Shown: one piece after another, positions 41,893-50,270 of the stretch
Layout: every line of letters begins with the position of its first letter
Position numbering within the stretch: position 1 is the first letter of the stretch
Translations under genes and position numbers: made by a program
The notes under the pieces: model-generated
What the model was told of the DNA's origin: nothing
Seen by the model: only the letters and a program-made list of their open reading frames with translations
The model's database searches: none
NCBI GenBank assembly: GCA_963665925.1
Contig: OY762511.1
Coordinates: forward strand, 806,001 to 870,000
Direction: 5' to 3'
DNA: 64,000 bases
DNA from: G963665925 sp963665925
Lineage (GTDB): Bacteria > Bacillota > Clostridia > Peptostreptococcales > Acidaminobacteraceae

Positions 41893-42117
41893 GGGGGGAG
41901 GATACAATACATGTATCGCAATTTTTTACTGCTTTTTGGGGGTTATTTTTAAATCTGTATTTTAAGGGGGTGTCTATCTATGGCTTTATTATAGGGGGAA
42001 TTTATTAACAAGATATGTACACGATGTGAAATTTCTGTTAGGTTTTCAGATTGCTTCTCAAGCGTTTCACAGGGGGTCTGAAATGGTATAAATATCTATA
42101 TCAAATTAACAAGGGGG
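41893..42117 (+). promoter_or_regulatory. Leader with six G-runs and mini-ORFs before the PhoU-like gene
   Basis: Six runs of five or six Gs (41893, 41938, 41966, 41994, 42072, 42113) are spread over 225 bp; three are exactly 28 bp apart. Four are followed by an ATG that opens a very short frame: 41911-41952 (13 codons, MYRNFLLLFGGYF), 41980-41994 (MALL), 42025 (MYTM) and 42085 (MV). The last run is the ribosome binding site of the real gene. This genome uses GGGGG as ribosome binding sites elsewhere (47.8 and 36.5 kb), so these could be leader peptides. Chance in an AT-rich leader is also possible. Confidence 0.35.
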
Positions 42118-42125
42118 ACCATCCT

Positions 42126-42776
42126 ATGAACTCATTTTTTAAACGCTCCATTGAACTGAGTATGAAAATCGAAAAATTTCTCGACACAATTTCCAACAGC
42201 CTCTCCCTGTTTGAAACTGCGATGACAGCCTACCTGGATGATGATATGGGAACCTTCAAGGACCTTATGCATCGCATCTGCACCCTGGAAAGTGAAGCCG
42301 ACGCACTTGAAACGGAAATCAAGGTTTCCCTCTACAAATTCATGCTCCTGCCGGATACGCGGGCCGATGTGCTTTCCCTCATCAAGAGTCTCGACAATGT
42401 CATCGATGCGGTAGAAGCCATTACAAAGGATTACAACATTCAAAAACCCGTATTTCCAAAGGAACTGACCGGCGACATTCAGAAGCTCACCAGCAACGCC
42501 CTGCGCTCCGCAGAAGCCCTGCTTCTTGCAACACGCGCCTTCTTCAGTGAAGTCCACCTGGTCTCATCACATATAAACAAGGTGCGGTTTTACGAGCACG
42601 AAGCGGATATCATTGAAGATAAACTCAATGACATGATCTTCAACTGCGGTCTCGTCACCGATCTGGCCATCAAAATGCAGCTCAAGCGATTCGTCAGTAA
42701 GATCGCAGGCATTGCAGACGAAGCCGAAATCATTGGAGACAAGCTTACCATTTTCACAATCAAGCGCGAAATATAG
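42126..42776 (+). CDS. PhoU-like protein (DUF47 family), partner of PiT transporter
   Basis: A 216-aa all-helical cytoplasmic protein of the PhoU-like/DUF47 group (TIGR00153 type). Characteristic segments are KIEKFLDTISNSLSLF, ESEADALETEIKVSLYKFMLLP (the ExxxD metal-binding helix), SLDNVIDAVEAITKDY, FYEHEADIIEDKLND (second ExxxD) and GIADEAEIIGDKLTIF. Such proteins sit directly upstream of low-affinity phosphate transporters and are thought to regulate them. Start: ATG 42126, 8 nt after AAGGGGG; the frame running up to 42051 has no ribosome binding site. Coupled to pit, 12 bp apart. Confidence 0.93.
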   Translation: MNSFFKRSIELSMKIEKFLDTISNSLSLFETAMTAYLDDDMGTFKDLMHRICTLESEADALETEIKVSLYKFMLLPDTRADVLSLIKSLDNVIDAVEAITKDYNIQKPVFPKELTGDIQKLTSNALRSAEALLLATRAFFSEVHLVSSHINKVRFYEHEADIIEDKLNDMIFNCGLVTDLAIKMQLKRFVSKIAGIADEAEIIGDKLTIFTIKREI

Positions 42777-42788
42777 GCAGGTGATCTT

Positions 42789-43832
42789 ATGGACATGACC
42801 CTTCTTTATATATCCAGCGGCCTCTTTCTCGGATGGTCACTCGGCGCCAATGACGCGGCCAATCTTTTTGGTACCGCTGTAGGCGCAAAGGTAATCAAAT
42901 TCAGAACTGCTGCCATCATCATGAGCATTTTCGTCATTATTGGCGCGGTTGTCAGCGGTGCAGGGGCCAGCCACACACTCGGCAAGTTGGGTGCAATCAC
43001 CTCGCTGCCGGGGGCCTTTATCGTAGCCCTCGCTTCAGCTGTCACGATTTATGTCATGACCCGATACGGACTTCCGGTGTCCACTTCCCAGTCCATTGTC
43101 GGTGCCATTATCGGCTGGAACCTGTTTTCAGGTAGTCCGACAGGAGTCGACACCCTGACAAAAATCGTCATGACGTGGGTGCTTTGTCCCGTGCTTTCTG
43201 CCCTTTTCGCCATGATTTTCTATAAACTCATGAAGCACCTGACACGCACTATGAAAGCCAATCTCTTTCTAAGGCATTACTATATCCGCATGGGACTTAT
43301 TGTCGTTGGTGCATTTGGTGCCTATTCCCTTGGCGCAAACAACATTGCCAATGTCATGGGGGTCTTTACAAACGCACTGCATATTCCACAGGTAGAGGTG
43401 CTGGGATACGGTGTCAGCACGACAGAAATCCTCTTCTTCATAGGGGCGCTTGCCATCTCCACCGGCATTTTCACCTACTCGAAAAATGTCATGGCAACCG
43501 TGGGCAACAGTCTCTATAAAATTTCACCGGCTGCCGCACTCGTCGTGGTTCTGTCGAGCTCCTTCGTACTTTTCATTTTTGCTTCTGTCTCCCTGCAGAA
43601 CTTCCTGATCAGTATGAATCTGCCAACCGTCCCACTCGTTCCGGTTTCGAGCTCACAGGCCGTTGTCGGCGCTATCCTTGGGATTGGTCTAGCAAAAGGC
43701 GACAGACATATAAACTATAAAAAGCTGCGCCGAATCTCCTTTGGCTGGATTCTGACGCCGACACTTTCACTGCTTCTTTCCTATGTCAGCCTCTTCTTCA
43801 TGCAGAACGTGTTCATGCAAGGGGTTATTTGA
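42789..43832 (+). CDS. pit: Low-affinity inorganic phosphate transporter (PiT family)
   Basis: Inner-membrane phosphate:cation symporter, 347 aa with about ten helices. The two inverted PiT signature repeats are present: GWSLGANDAANLFGTAVGA near the N-terminus and YSLGANNIANVMGVFTNAL in the middle, together with GLPVSTSQSIVGAIIGW and PVSSSQAVVGAILGIGL, which form the substrate site. It is short relative to E. coli PitA (about 500 aa), as usual for Firmicutes and archaea. Forms an operon with the PhoU-like gene and ends before a strong terminator. Confidence 0.95.
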   Translation: MDMTLLYISSGLFLGWSLGANDAANLFGTAVGAKVIKFRTAAIIMSIFVIIGAVVSGAGASHTLGKLGAITSLPGAFIVALASAVTIYVMTRYGLPVSTSQSIVGAIIGWNLFSGSPTGVDTLTKIVMTWVLCPVLSALFAMIFYKLMKHLTRTMKANLFLRHYYIRMGLIVVGAFGAYSLGANNIANVMGVFTNALHIPQVEVLGYGVSTTEILFFIGALAISTGIFTYSKNVMATVGNSLYKISPAAALVVVLSSSFVLFIFASVSLQNFLISMNLPTVPLVPVSSSQAVVGAILGIGLAKGDRHINYKKLRRISFGWILTPTLSLLLSYVSLFFMQNVFMQGVI

Positions 43833-43874
43833 TTTGCACCTTACAAAAATAATACCACCCTTAAAATGTAAAGA

Positions 43875-43915
43875 GGGCTGTCCCCTTGCAGTATCACACT
43901 GCAAGGGGACAGCCC
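43875..43915. terminator. Bidirectional terminator between pit and pepD
   Basis: A perfect 18-bp stem (GGGCTGTCCCCTTGCAGT and complement) closes a 5-nt loop between convergent genes. The stem could extend by another A-T pair. Confidence 0.8.
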
Positions 43916-43971
43916 TTCATTTGCTTGAGAATTTATCCGATTAAACTTCATTCAGCATACGCCAAGACTTA

Positions 43972-45435
43972 TTAAAGCGTATTGACGTTCTTCAGTACGT
44001 CACAAAGCAGTGAATAGACACGCTCTGTTGACTCAATGCTGAGGTGCTCCTGTGGTGTATGCACATCCCACATGTTTGGTCCCAGTGAGATCATGTCCAT
44101 TTCTCCAACCTTTTCCTTCAGGAAACCACATTCCAGCCCTGCATGGATTGCACTGACTTCAGCAGGCTTTCCAAATTTCTCTTCATATACCTTCAGCATC
44201 AGGTCACGAATAGGCGAAACAGGATTATAAGGCCAAGCCGGATAATCTGCAATCAGGTCCATGTCTGCACCGTTTGCGTCGCACAGGACCTTGATTCTTT
44301 CATTGATGCCGTCCTTTAGTGCCTTAACCGAACTGCGGACAGCACTGTCAATTGAAAGAACATCTGCCTTCATAGTCAGTACACCGATGTTGTTTGAGCT
44401 CTCTACAAGCCCCTCAATGTCCGCACACATAGTCTGCACACCTGTAGGAATGCCCTTGATAAGTTCAATAAATGCAGCTGTCGAAGCCGCGTCGAAGACT
44501 TTCGTACCACAGTCTGAACACGCTTCCAGTTTGATTTCCATTGTCGGCTCAGCTTCGCCATACTCAGCTCTAAAAGACTCCAGCATGCCTTCTACGTGCT
44601 TGCTCAGATTTGCCGCTTCACTATCCGTAACCCAAAGAACCGCTTCAGAACGCTTTGGAATCGCATTCATTTTTTCGCCGCCAGAAACAGTGCTTACCTG
44701 TGCGCCAAATCCCTTGACCGCACTTTCAACCAGGCTGCCCAAGAGCTTGATTGCATTTGCTCTTCCCTTGTTGATTTCAATGCCTGAATGTCCGCCGCTA
44801 AGACCTGAAATTTTAAGTGCATAAGGCTTCATATCTGCACTTACTACTTCAAATGTCATTTGACGCTTGATGAGATTGCGCACACCCCCTGCACAAGATG
44901 TCAGGAAGACGCCTTCTTCTTCTGAGTCCAGGTTGATTAGGATATCCCCAGACAGATTTTCAGGATTGAGATTCAGGACACCGTCCATACCCGTTTCTTC
45001 TGCTACAGTCACAAGCACTTCCAGTGGCGGGTGCGGCAAATCATCTGATTCGAGAATCGCCATGGACATGGCCACCGCAATACCGTTGTCCGCACCCAGA
45101 GAAGTCCCTTGTGTGCATACGTGATCGCCCTTAACCGCAACTGGGATACTGTCCTTTTCAAAGTCAAAGGCCAGACCGGACTCCTTGACACAAACCATAT
45201 CCATATGCCCCTGTAGAATGACCGTTGGCAGGTTTTCATAGCCAGCGGTAGCAGGTTTCTTGATGATTACATTCATGCATGGCTCCTGAATGACTTCAAG
45301 ACCCAGATCTTTTGCGAATGATACCAGATAGTCGCTTACGCCCTTTTCGTTGCCCGACTCTCTTGGAATACGTGTAAGCGCCTCGAAATTCTTAAATACT
45401 GCTTCAGGTTGTAGACCCGCAAGTACCTTTTCCAT
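43972..45435 (-). CDS. pepD: Aminoacyl-histidine dipeptidase PepD (M20C)
   Basis: Cytoplasmic di-zinc dipeptidase that cleaves Xaa-His dipeptides such as carnosine and many unspecific dipeptides. The 487-aa length is standard. Metal ligands and catalytic residues are visible: QGHMDMVC (His, Asp), LGADNGIAVA (bridging Asp), AEETGMDG (catalytic Glu and metal Glu), LDSEEEG (metal Asp), and HAGLECGF with a C-terminal His. The lid domain has GGHSGIEINKGRANAIKLL. AGGAGG precedes the ATG. It lies downstream of the OPT peptide transporter and PqqD-like genes, separated from them by a terminator, and would digest imported peptides. Confidence 0.95.
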   Translation of the reverse strand: MEKVLAGLQPEAVFKNFEALTRIPRESGNEKGVSDYLVSFAKDLGLEVIQEPCMNVIIKKPATAGYENLPTVILQGHMDMVCVKESGLAFDFEKDSIPVAVKGDHVCTQGTSLGADNGIAVAMSMAILESDDLPHPPLEVLVTVAEETGMDGVLNLNPENLSGDILINLDSEEEGVFLTSCAGGVRNLIKRQMTFEVVSADMKPYALKISGLSGGHSGIEINKGRANAIKLLGSLVESAVKGFGAQVSTVSGGEKMNAIPKRSEAVLWVTDSEAANLSKHVEGMLESFRAEYGEAEPTMEIKLEACSDCGTKVFDAASTAAFIELIKGIPTGVQTMCADIEGLVESSNNIGVLTMKADVLSIDSAVRSSVKALKDGINERIKVLCDANGADMDLIADYPAWPYNPVSPIRDLMLKVYEEKFGKPAEVSAIHAGLECGFLKEKVGEMDMISLGPNMWDVHTPQEHLSIESTERVYSLLCDVLKNVNTL

Positions 45436-45473
45436 GTTTTCCTCCTTATAGTTACGTGGTTCCCTATAACGAA

Positions 45474-45522
45474 AATCCGCCCTGCCGACGTAGTAAACTT
45501 CTTTTACGTTTGCAGGGCGGAC
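45474..45522 (-). terminator. Terminator between the PqqD-like gene and pepD
   Basis: GTCCGCCCTGC pairs with GCAGGGCGGA(T), with AAACGTA/TACGT complementarity inside the loop. On the minus strand TTTTCG follows. It makes pepD at least partly separate from the OPT-pqqD unit. Confidence 0.8.
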
Positions 45523-45525
45523 CTT

Positions 45526-45891
45526 TTATGCCTCTAGGCTGTAAAGTTCAATGAAATTATTGTTTCTCAGAATGTTGATGTAAGTTGCCAGTCGCTCATA
45601 AAGCGGCTCCACGTCAAGATTTGGCGCTTCGCTTAGCAGTGTGCCTATTTCACCAACTGAAAAACCCTTTTCAATACCGCTCCACACATGACTCCCGATG
45701 TCATCAAGATCTATCTTCATTGTCTCAGGGGTCTTCAAAAAGAATCTCACAAGTTTATCGAGTTTTCCCGTTCTCGGTATGATGATTTGAATACGCCCAT
45801 CTTCATGTGTTTCCCATTCTATATGCGCCTGAATTACAGGTTTCATTTCAAGGAAATTATCTTCTTTTTGTAGCTTCGATACTTTTTTCAT
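45526..45891 (-). CDS. PqqD-family protein
   Basis: A 121-aa protein with the PqqD fold, a winged-helix-like peptide-binding module. The signature region is MKIDLDDIGSHVWSGIEKGFSVGEIGTLLSE followed by the helix YERLATYINILRNNNFI. In ribosomally made peptide pathways PqqD (RRE) domains hold the leader peptide for a radical-SAM or other modifying enzyme. Here no such enzyme or precursor is visible. Instead the gene is directly coupled to an OPT-family oligopeptide transporter, whose stop is 5 bp from its ATG, so it may bind the peptide cargo or regulate the transporter. That idea is inference. Confidence 0.82.
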   Translation of the reverse strand: MKKVSKLQKEDNFLEMKPVIQAHIEWETHEDGRIQIIIPRTGKLDKLVRFFLKTPETMKIDLDDIGSHVWSGIEKGFSVGEIGTLLSEAPNLDVEPLYERLATYINILRNNNFIELYSLEA

Positions 45892-45896
45892 TTAAT

Positions 45897-47807
45897 CTAC
45901 ACTTTCTTAAGCAGTGAGTTTCTGATCAGAGTAAACGTCAGAAGCGCGAATACGATCAGAGCGCCGATTTGACCAAGGTCAATACCCAGGTTCATATCAA
46001 GACCCATTACAGCGAATACTGCAAGCAGGATACCAACTAGACCTTCACCAGCGATAAGACCTGATGCGTATAGGATACCTGATTCGATTTTCTCTTTAAT
46101 TGTTTCAGCTTCTTTGCTTTCCTCGCCAACTTTAGCTTTCTTGCGGTCAAGAATACCGCGTAGGAAGCCGCCAACCATGATTGGTGTGCTCAGGTGGATT
46201 GGAAGGTATAGACCGATAGCGATTGGAAGTACCGGAAGACCAAGAAGCTCGATACCAACACCAATACCAACGCCAGTGAATACAAGTGCCCAAGGCAGGT
46301 TACCACCCATAACGCCTTCGATAACCAGACGCATTAGAGTTGCCTGTGGTGCAGGAAGCTCTGAAGAGCCGAAGCCCCATGCTTGGTCAAGAAGGATTAG
46401 AACGAAACCGATTGCCAGTGCAGCTGCAAGAGCGCCGATAAGTTCACCGATCTGCTGCTTCTTAGGTGTTGCACCAACAAGGAAACCAGTCTTAAGGTCC
46501 TGAGATGTATCGCCAGCCATAGCTGCAATGATACAAATGATAGAACCAACAGTCAGTGTAGCGATCATGCCTGCTTGGCCGTCGTTACCAGTTGACTTGA
46601 ATACGATCGCAGTAATGATCAGTGTAGCGATTGTCATACCTGATACAGGGTTAGACGAGCTACCTACAAGACCAACGATACGTGAAGATACTGTTGCAAA
46701 GAAGAAACCAAATACAGCAATTAGAAGCGCGCCACCGAAACCAACTGGGATTACAGGAAGCATCATCATTGCAAGGATAACTGCAAGAGCGCCGATAAGT
46801 ACAATTTTCATTGAAAGGTCTTGGTCAGTACGGCTTTCACTCTTCGTGCCAACTGAACCAGAGTAGTCTTTCATTGCATCTTTAAACGTTTGAACGATGA
46901 GTGGAAGCGATTTAACCAGGCTGAAAATACCGCCGAAAGCAACCGCGCCCGCACCAACGTAACGGATGTAGTAGTTCCAGATACCCCAGTGATCAAGCTG
47001 CGCAATTGGAACTGCTGCAGGGTACATGATTACATCGCCCATGCTGCCGATGTTAGCGATTAGTGGAATAAGTGCAAACCAACCAATAACAGCACCTGAA
47101 AGCATGTAAGCAGAGATGTCGGAACCGATGATGAAACCAACACCTAGTAGTGCAGGCATTACGTCCATACCGATTGCAGCGCCTTTGTAACCAGGAACCG
47201 TTGTTTCGATTTCACCTGGGAACAGACCAAAGCCGCTTGTGATGAATTTGTATAGTGCACCGATACCAAGACCAGTAAATGTAACTTTGGCTTTGTCGCC
47301 GCCGCTTTCGCCAGCACGAAGAACTTCAGCACATGCAGTACCTTCTGGATATGGCAGCACGCCATGCTCTTTAACGATAAGTGCTTTTCTTAGAGGTACC
47401 ATGAAGAGTACGCCTAGGATACCACCGCAAAGTGCGATTAGTGTAATTGTTACTAGGCTTGGAGCGCCAAGACCCCATTCCTTTGACCAGATGAATAGTG
47501 CAGGCAGTGTAAAGATTGCACCTGCCGCCAGAGACTCACCTGCGGAACCGATTGTTTGTACCATGTTGTTCTCAAGGATAGAATCCTTCTTAAGAATCAC
47601 ACGGATAACACCCATCGAGATAACTGCCGCTGGAATGGATGCACTGATTGTCATACCAACCTTAAGGCCAAGGTATGCATTTGCAGCACCGAAGATTACA
47701 GCCAGCAGAATACCCAGCACCAAGGATGTCTTAGTGAATTCAGGCAATACTTGATTTGCGGCAATAAATGGCTGATGTGCCTTAGCCGCGCTGTTGCTTT
47801 TAGACAT
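45897..47807 (-). CDS. OPT-family oligopeptide transporter
   Basis: Large membrane transporter, 636 aa with roughly 14-16 helices. Family landmarks are FTKTSLVLGILLAVIFGAANAYLGLKVGMTISASIPAAVISMG at the N-terminus (given here in parts: AYLGLKVGMTIS, PAAVISMG), the signature GVLPYPEGTACAEVL, AGDTSQDLKTGFLVGATPKKQQ in the middle and PVLPIAIGLYLPIHLSTPIMVGG (PIAIGLYLP, GGFLRG) late. Prokaryotic OPTs import peptides, or in a sub-branch metal chelates. GGGGGAAG precedes the ATG. It forms a unit with the PqqD-like gene, with PepD beyond a terminator, supporting peptide uptake. Confidence 0.92.
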   Translation of the reverse strand: MSKSNSAAKAHQPFIAANQVLPEFTKTSLVLGILLAVIFGAANAYLGLKVGMTISASIPAAVISMGVIRVILKKDSILENNMVQTIGSAGESLAAGAIFTLPALFIWSKEWGLGAPSLVTITLIALCGGILGVLFMVPLRKALIVKEHGVLPYPEGTACAEVLRAGESGGDKAKVTFTGLGIGALYKFITSGFGLFPGEIETTVPGYKGAAIGMDVMPALLGVGFIIGSDISAYMLSGAVIGWFALIPLIANIGSMGDVIMYPAAVPIAQLDHWGIWNYYIRYVGAGAVAFGGIFSLVKSLPLIVQTFKDAMKDYSGSVGTKSESRTDQDLSMKIVLIGALAVILAMMMLPVIPVGFGGALLIAVFGFFFATVSSRIVGLVGSSSNPVSGMTIATLIITAIVFKSTGNDGQAGMIATLTVGSIICIIAAMAGDTSQDLKTGFLVGATPKKQQIGELIGALAAALAIGFVLILLDQAWGFGSSELPAPQATLMRLVIEGVMGGNLPWALVFTGVGIGVGIELLGLPVLPIAIGLYLPIHLSTPIMVGGFLRGILDRKKAKVGEESKEAETIKEKIESGILYASGLIAGEGLVGILLAVFAVMGLDMNLGIDLGQIGALIVFALLTFTLIRNSLLKKV

Positions 47808-47931
47808 TTTGCTTCCCCCTTATTAAAATAACGTTTTCATGAAGATACCTTAATATTTCAAACCGATTATATACTGAGTTTTTAGATAACTTGATTTTCA
47901 TCACTTATTTCTCTCTGAAAAAAATAAATTC

Positions 47932-47959
47932 TTTACAGAAGGATAAACTTTGATACACT
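47932..47959 (+). promoter_or_regulatory. Promoter of the four-gene sensor operon
   Basis: TTTACA (47932-47937) and TACACT (47954-47959), spacing 16 bp, with a TG two bases before the -10 box (extended -10). Confidence 0.6.
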
Positions 47960-48035
47960 GGGCAATGGAGTAAAGTTATGAAAATTTAATGGGTATACAG
48001 TGCATATAAAAGTATGCTTCGGGGGTGTGATCCAA

Positions 48036-49670
48036 TTGGTATATAAACTCAAATGGGTGGGCATAGGCATGATTGTGGGCCTGCTCCTGCTTATGACAGG
48101 CAGTCTGTTCAGCAAGGAAATCAGTCAGCTGAGATACAACATCATTTCTACATTTGTTCAAAACAGTAAATCTATTACAATAGGAAGGGCAACGGATTCC
48201 CTTTCACTGGATCCCGCGTCGACCATCGACATGGGTTCGGCACGTGTCGCCGTCAACATATTTGAAGGTCTTGTAAAATATGAACAAAATGAAATTGTTC
48301 CCGCACTCGCCAAAAGGTGGTCTGTGAGCGAGGATGGCCTGACCTGGACCTTCTATCTTGAAAAGGGTATTCTTTTTCATGACGACACCCCCTTCAACGC
48401 AGAGGCTGTTGCCTTCAACTTCGACAGATGGATGAACGAAGACAACCCTTATCATTCGGATGACTTTCAGTTCTGGAATATCATCTTTGGCATTTCACCT
48501 TCAGTTGTAAAGGATGTGCAGGCGCTTTCAGACGATATCGTTGAGATTCAGCTCAACAGTCCATACGCCCCCTTCCTGAGCACGCTTGCCATGCCTGCTT
48601 TTTCCATCGCAAGCCCGGAAGCCGTTATCAAATACCATGAAGATTTCAAATATAAGCCCGTCGGAACGGGCCCCTTCAAGTTCTCAAGCTGGAACGAGGA
48701 AGGCACCATAGAGCTCGAACGCTACATTCGCTACTGGGGGGACCCTGCAAAGGTTTCAAAGCTCATATTCAAAACCATCCCAGACAGCGGCAACCGAATT
48801 AATCAAATGATCAGCGGTCAGATACAAATGATCAGTAACCTGACACCCGATGAATCCAATGCGCTGGAGAACTCGCCGCATGTTAAGCTGCTCAAGCGGC
48901 CGCTATCAAGCGTTGGCTACCTGGCGCTCAACCTCGAAACACCAGAACTCACCGATCCGAATTTCAGAAAGCTTCTCTACTCAAAGCTTCATAATGAAAT
49001 GGACCAGCATCCGCTCTTCGCCGCATTCAGCAAACCCGCTCAGGCATTTATCCCACCCGGTATCTGGGGCGGCCGAGAAGGCATGCAGAACAACCAGCTC
49101 AGCGACGCGGAAATCCGTGCGACTGCCGCAAACTACGATATGGCGTCCATACACTTAAAGCTTTTAGCGCCAAAAGACAGACGTCCCTATTATCCCGAAC
49201 CGCATAAGCTGGCCCTGTTCATTAAACAGACACTGGAAACCCTTGGCATGGAAATAGAAATTGTCGAAATGCCCTGGGGCGAGTTTCTATCCAGTCTTGA
49301 CCAGCACAACTACGACCTTCTCATGACCGGATGGGTTGCCGATGTCATTGACCCGGACAACTTTCTGTATACCTTCTTCGCATCAGAAAACATATCCAAG
49401 GGCAGTATGACAAACTATGCGCTCTACTCCAATCCGGAAGTTGATGAGCTGCTGCGTCTGGCCCGTCAGACCTCTGACAGGTCTTTCAGGGAATCCCTTT
49501 ACGGCGAAGCGCAGAATATCATCTATGATGACATTCCCGGGATACCGCTGACAAATATGATCAACACCATGGCTGTTCATGACTCCATTACCGGATTCAC
49601 CACTGACATCAGTGGTCTTGACCGCCTTCACAGTGTGGATTACACGGAGGTGTCCCATGAAGAAGACTAG
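48036..49670 (+). CDS. Membrane-anchored SBP family 5 protein (sensor component candidate)
   Basis: Resembles the peptide/nickel-binding proteins of ABC importers, about 544 aa, but has an N-terminal transmembrane helix (VGIGMIVGLLLLMTGSLF) with no lipobox Cys, so it is anchored rather than lipidated. The two-lobe fold is complete: GRATDSLSLDPASTIDMGSARVAVNIFEGL, LAKRWSVSEDGLTWTFYLEKGILFHDDTPF, PVGTGPFKFSSW, and MTGWVADVIDPDNFLYTFF in the second lobe. No permease or ATPase gene is nearby. Instead it overlaps a DUF6305-like gene and leads into a kinase-regulator pair, suggesting it passes ligand state to the kinase. The start is uncertain: TTG 48036, 8 nt after GGGGGTG, is preferred over the GTG at 48000. 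Confidence 0.85.
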   Translation: MVYKLKWVGIGMIVGLLLLMTGSLFSKEISQLRYNIISTFVQNSKSITIGRATDSLSLDPASTIDMGSARVAVNIFEGLVKYEQNEIVPALAKRWSVSEDGLTWTFYLEKGILFHDDTPFNAEAVAFNFDRWMNEDNPYHSDDFQFWNIIFGISPSVVKDVQALSDDIVEIQLNSPYAPFLSTLAMPAFSIASPEAVIKYHEDFKYKPVGTGPFKFSSWNEEGTIELERYIRYWGDPAKVSKLIFKTIPDSGNRINQMISGQIQMISNLTPDESNALENSPHVKLLKRPLSSVGYLALNLETPELTDPNFRKLLYSKLHNEMDQHPLFAAFSKPAQAFIPPGIWGGREGMQNNQLSDAEIRATAANYDMASIHLKLLAPKDRRPYYPEPHKLALFIKQTLETLGMEIEIVEMPWGEFLSSLDQHNYDLLMTGWVADVIDPDNFLYTFFASENISKGSMTNYALYSNPEVDELLRLARQTSDRSFRESLYGEAQNIIYDDIPGIPLTNMINTMAVHDSITGFTTDISGLDRLHSVDYTEVSHEED

Positions 49671-50262
49671 ACCCTATACGGAAACCCTATGTGTCCTGCT
49701 CGGTATTGCCATTGTTTTCGCGGTTTATGGATTCTTCAAACCAGAAACGAAGACCCAGGGCACTGACAACACCTTCATCGATGCGCCCTTTTCAGCAGAT
49801 ATGCTGCTCATTTCCTCTGCCGGGCAAAGCACCGATGCCTATGTTTTTCACGATCTTGCAAACAAGCTGCATCTGAACAACCACTTCATGCCTGAAGCGG
49901 ACCTGACCGATGTGGACAAGTACAGCGCCGCCGTCATCGTCATCGGTTACAGCGAAGTTGGCATGATGCTCAATGACCGGAGTTATGATGAAGAGCTTTC
50001 CCGTGTTTTGAACCTCATTGACCATTTTAAAGAAGAAAAGCGACCTGTCATCGCTGCATTCATAGGTGGTGCGGACCGCAGGAGCAAGTCAACCGACGGG
50101 CTTCTCCAAGCCATCTGCCACGCTTCTGATTTTGCCATTTTGAACACCCATGACATGGACCGTGAATTTGTACGATTGCTTTCTGAGGACGGCGACATCC
50201 CGGTTTCAGAAGTCGATTCCATAGAACAGGTCAGCCTGTCGCTGGCATTTCTTTTCAGGTAG
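49657..50262 (+). CDS. DUF6305-like membrane-anchored protein
   Basis: A 201-aa protein with one N-terminal transmembrane helix (TETLCVLLGIAIVFAVYGFF) and an extracytoplasmic domain. The domain shows a Rossmann-like pattern: MLLISSAGQSTDAYVFHDLANKL, YSAAVIVIGYSEVGMML, RPVIAAFIGGADRRSK, DFAILNTHD and IPVSEVDSIEQV. This matches my memory of the DUF6305 family (SAGQS near the start, a VIG strand, and IGG-x-RR), whose function is unknown. The ATG at 49657 follows GGAGGTG and lies within the end of the SBP gene (14-bp overlap). The kinase gene starts 9 bp after its stop, so it is translationally tied to the sensory operon. Confidence 0.75.
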   Translation: MKKTRPYTETLCVLLGIAIVFAVYGFFKPETKTQGTDNTFIDAPFSADMLLISSAGQSTDAYVFHDLANKLHLNNHFMPEADLTDVDKYSAAVIVIGYSEVGMMLNDRSYDEELSRVLNLIDHFKEEKRPVIAAFIGGADRRSKSTDGLLQAICHASDFAILNTHDMDREFVRLLSEDGDIPVSEVDSIEQVSLSLAFLFR

Positions 50263-50270
50263 GTGATTCT

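Noticed and set aside
41893..41998. G-quadruplex in the phosphate-transporter leader
   Set aside because: The four G-runs are separated by 20-40 nt, too far apart for a stable intramolecular quadruplex. Ribosome-binding-site-like roles are more plausible.
48000..48036. GTG at 48000 as start of the anchored SBP
   Set aside because: GGGGGTG lies inside this extension and is correctly spaced for the TTG at 48036. The call stays tentative.
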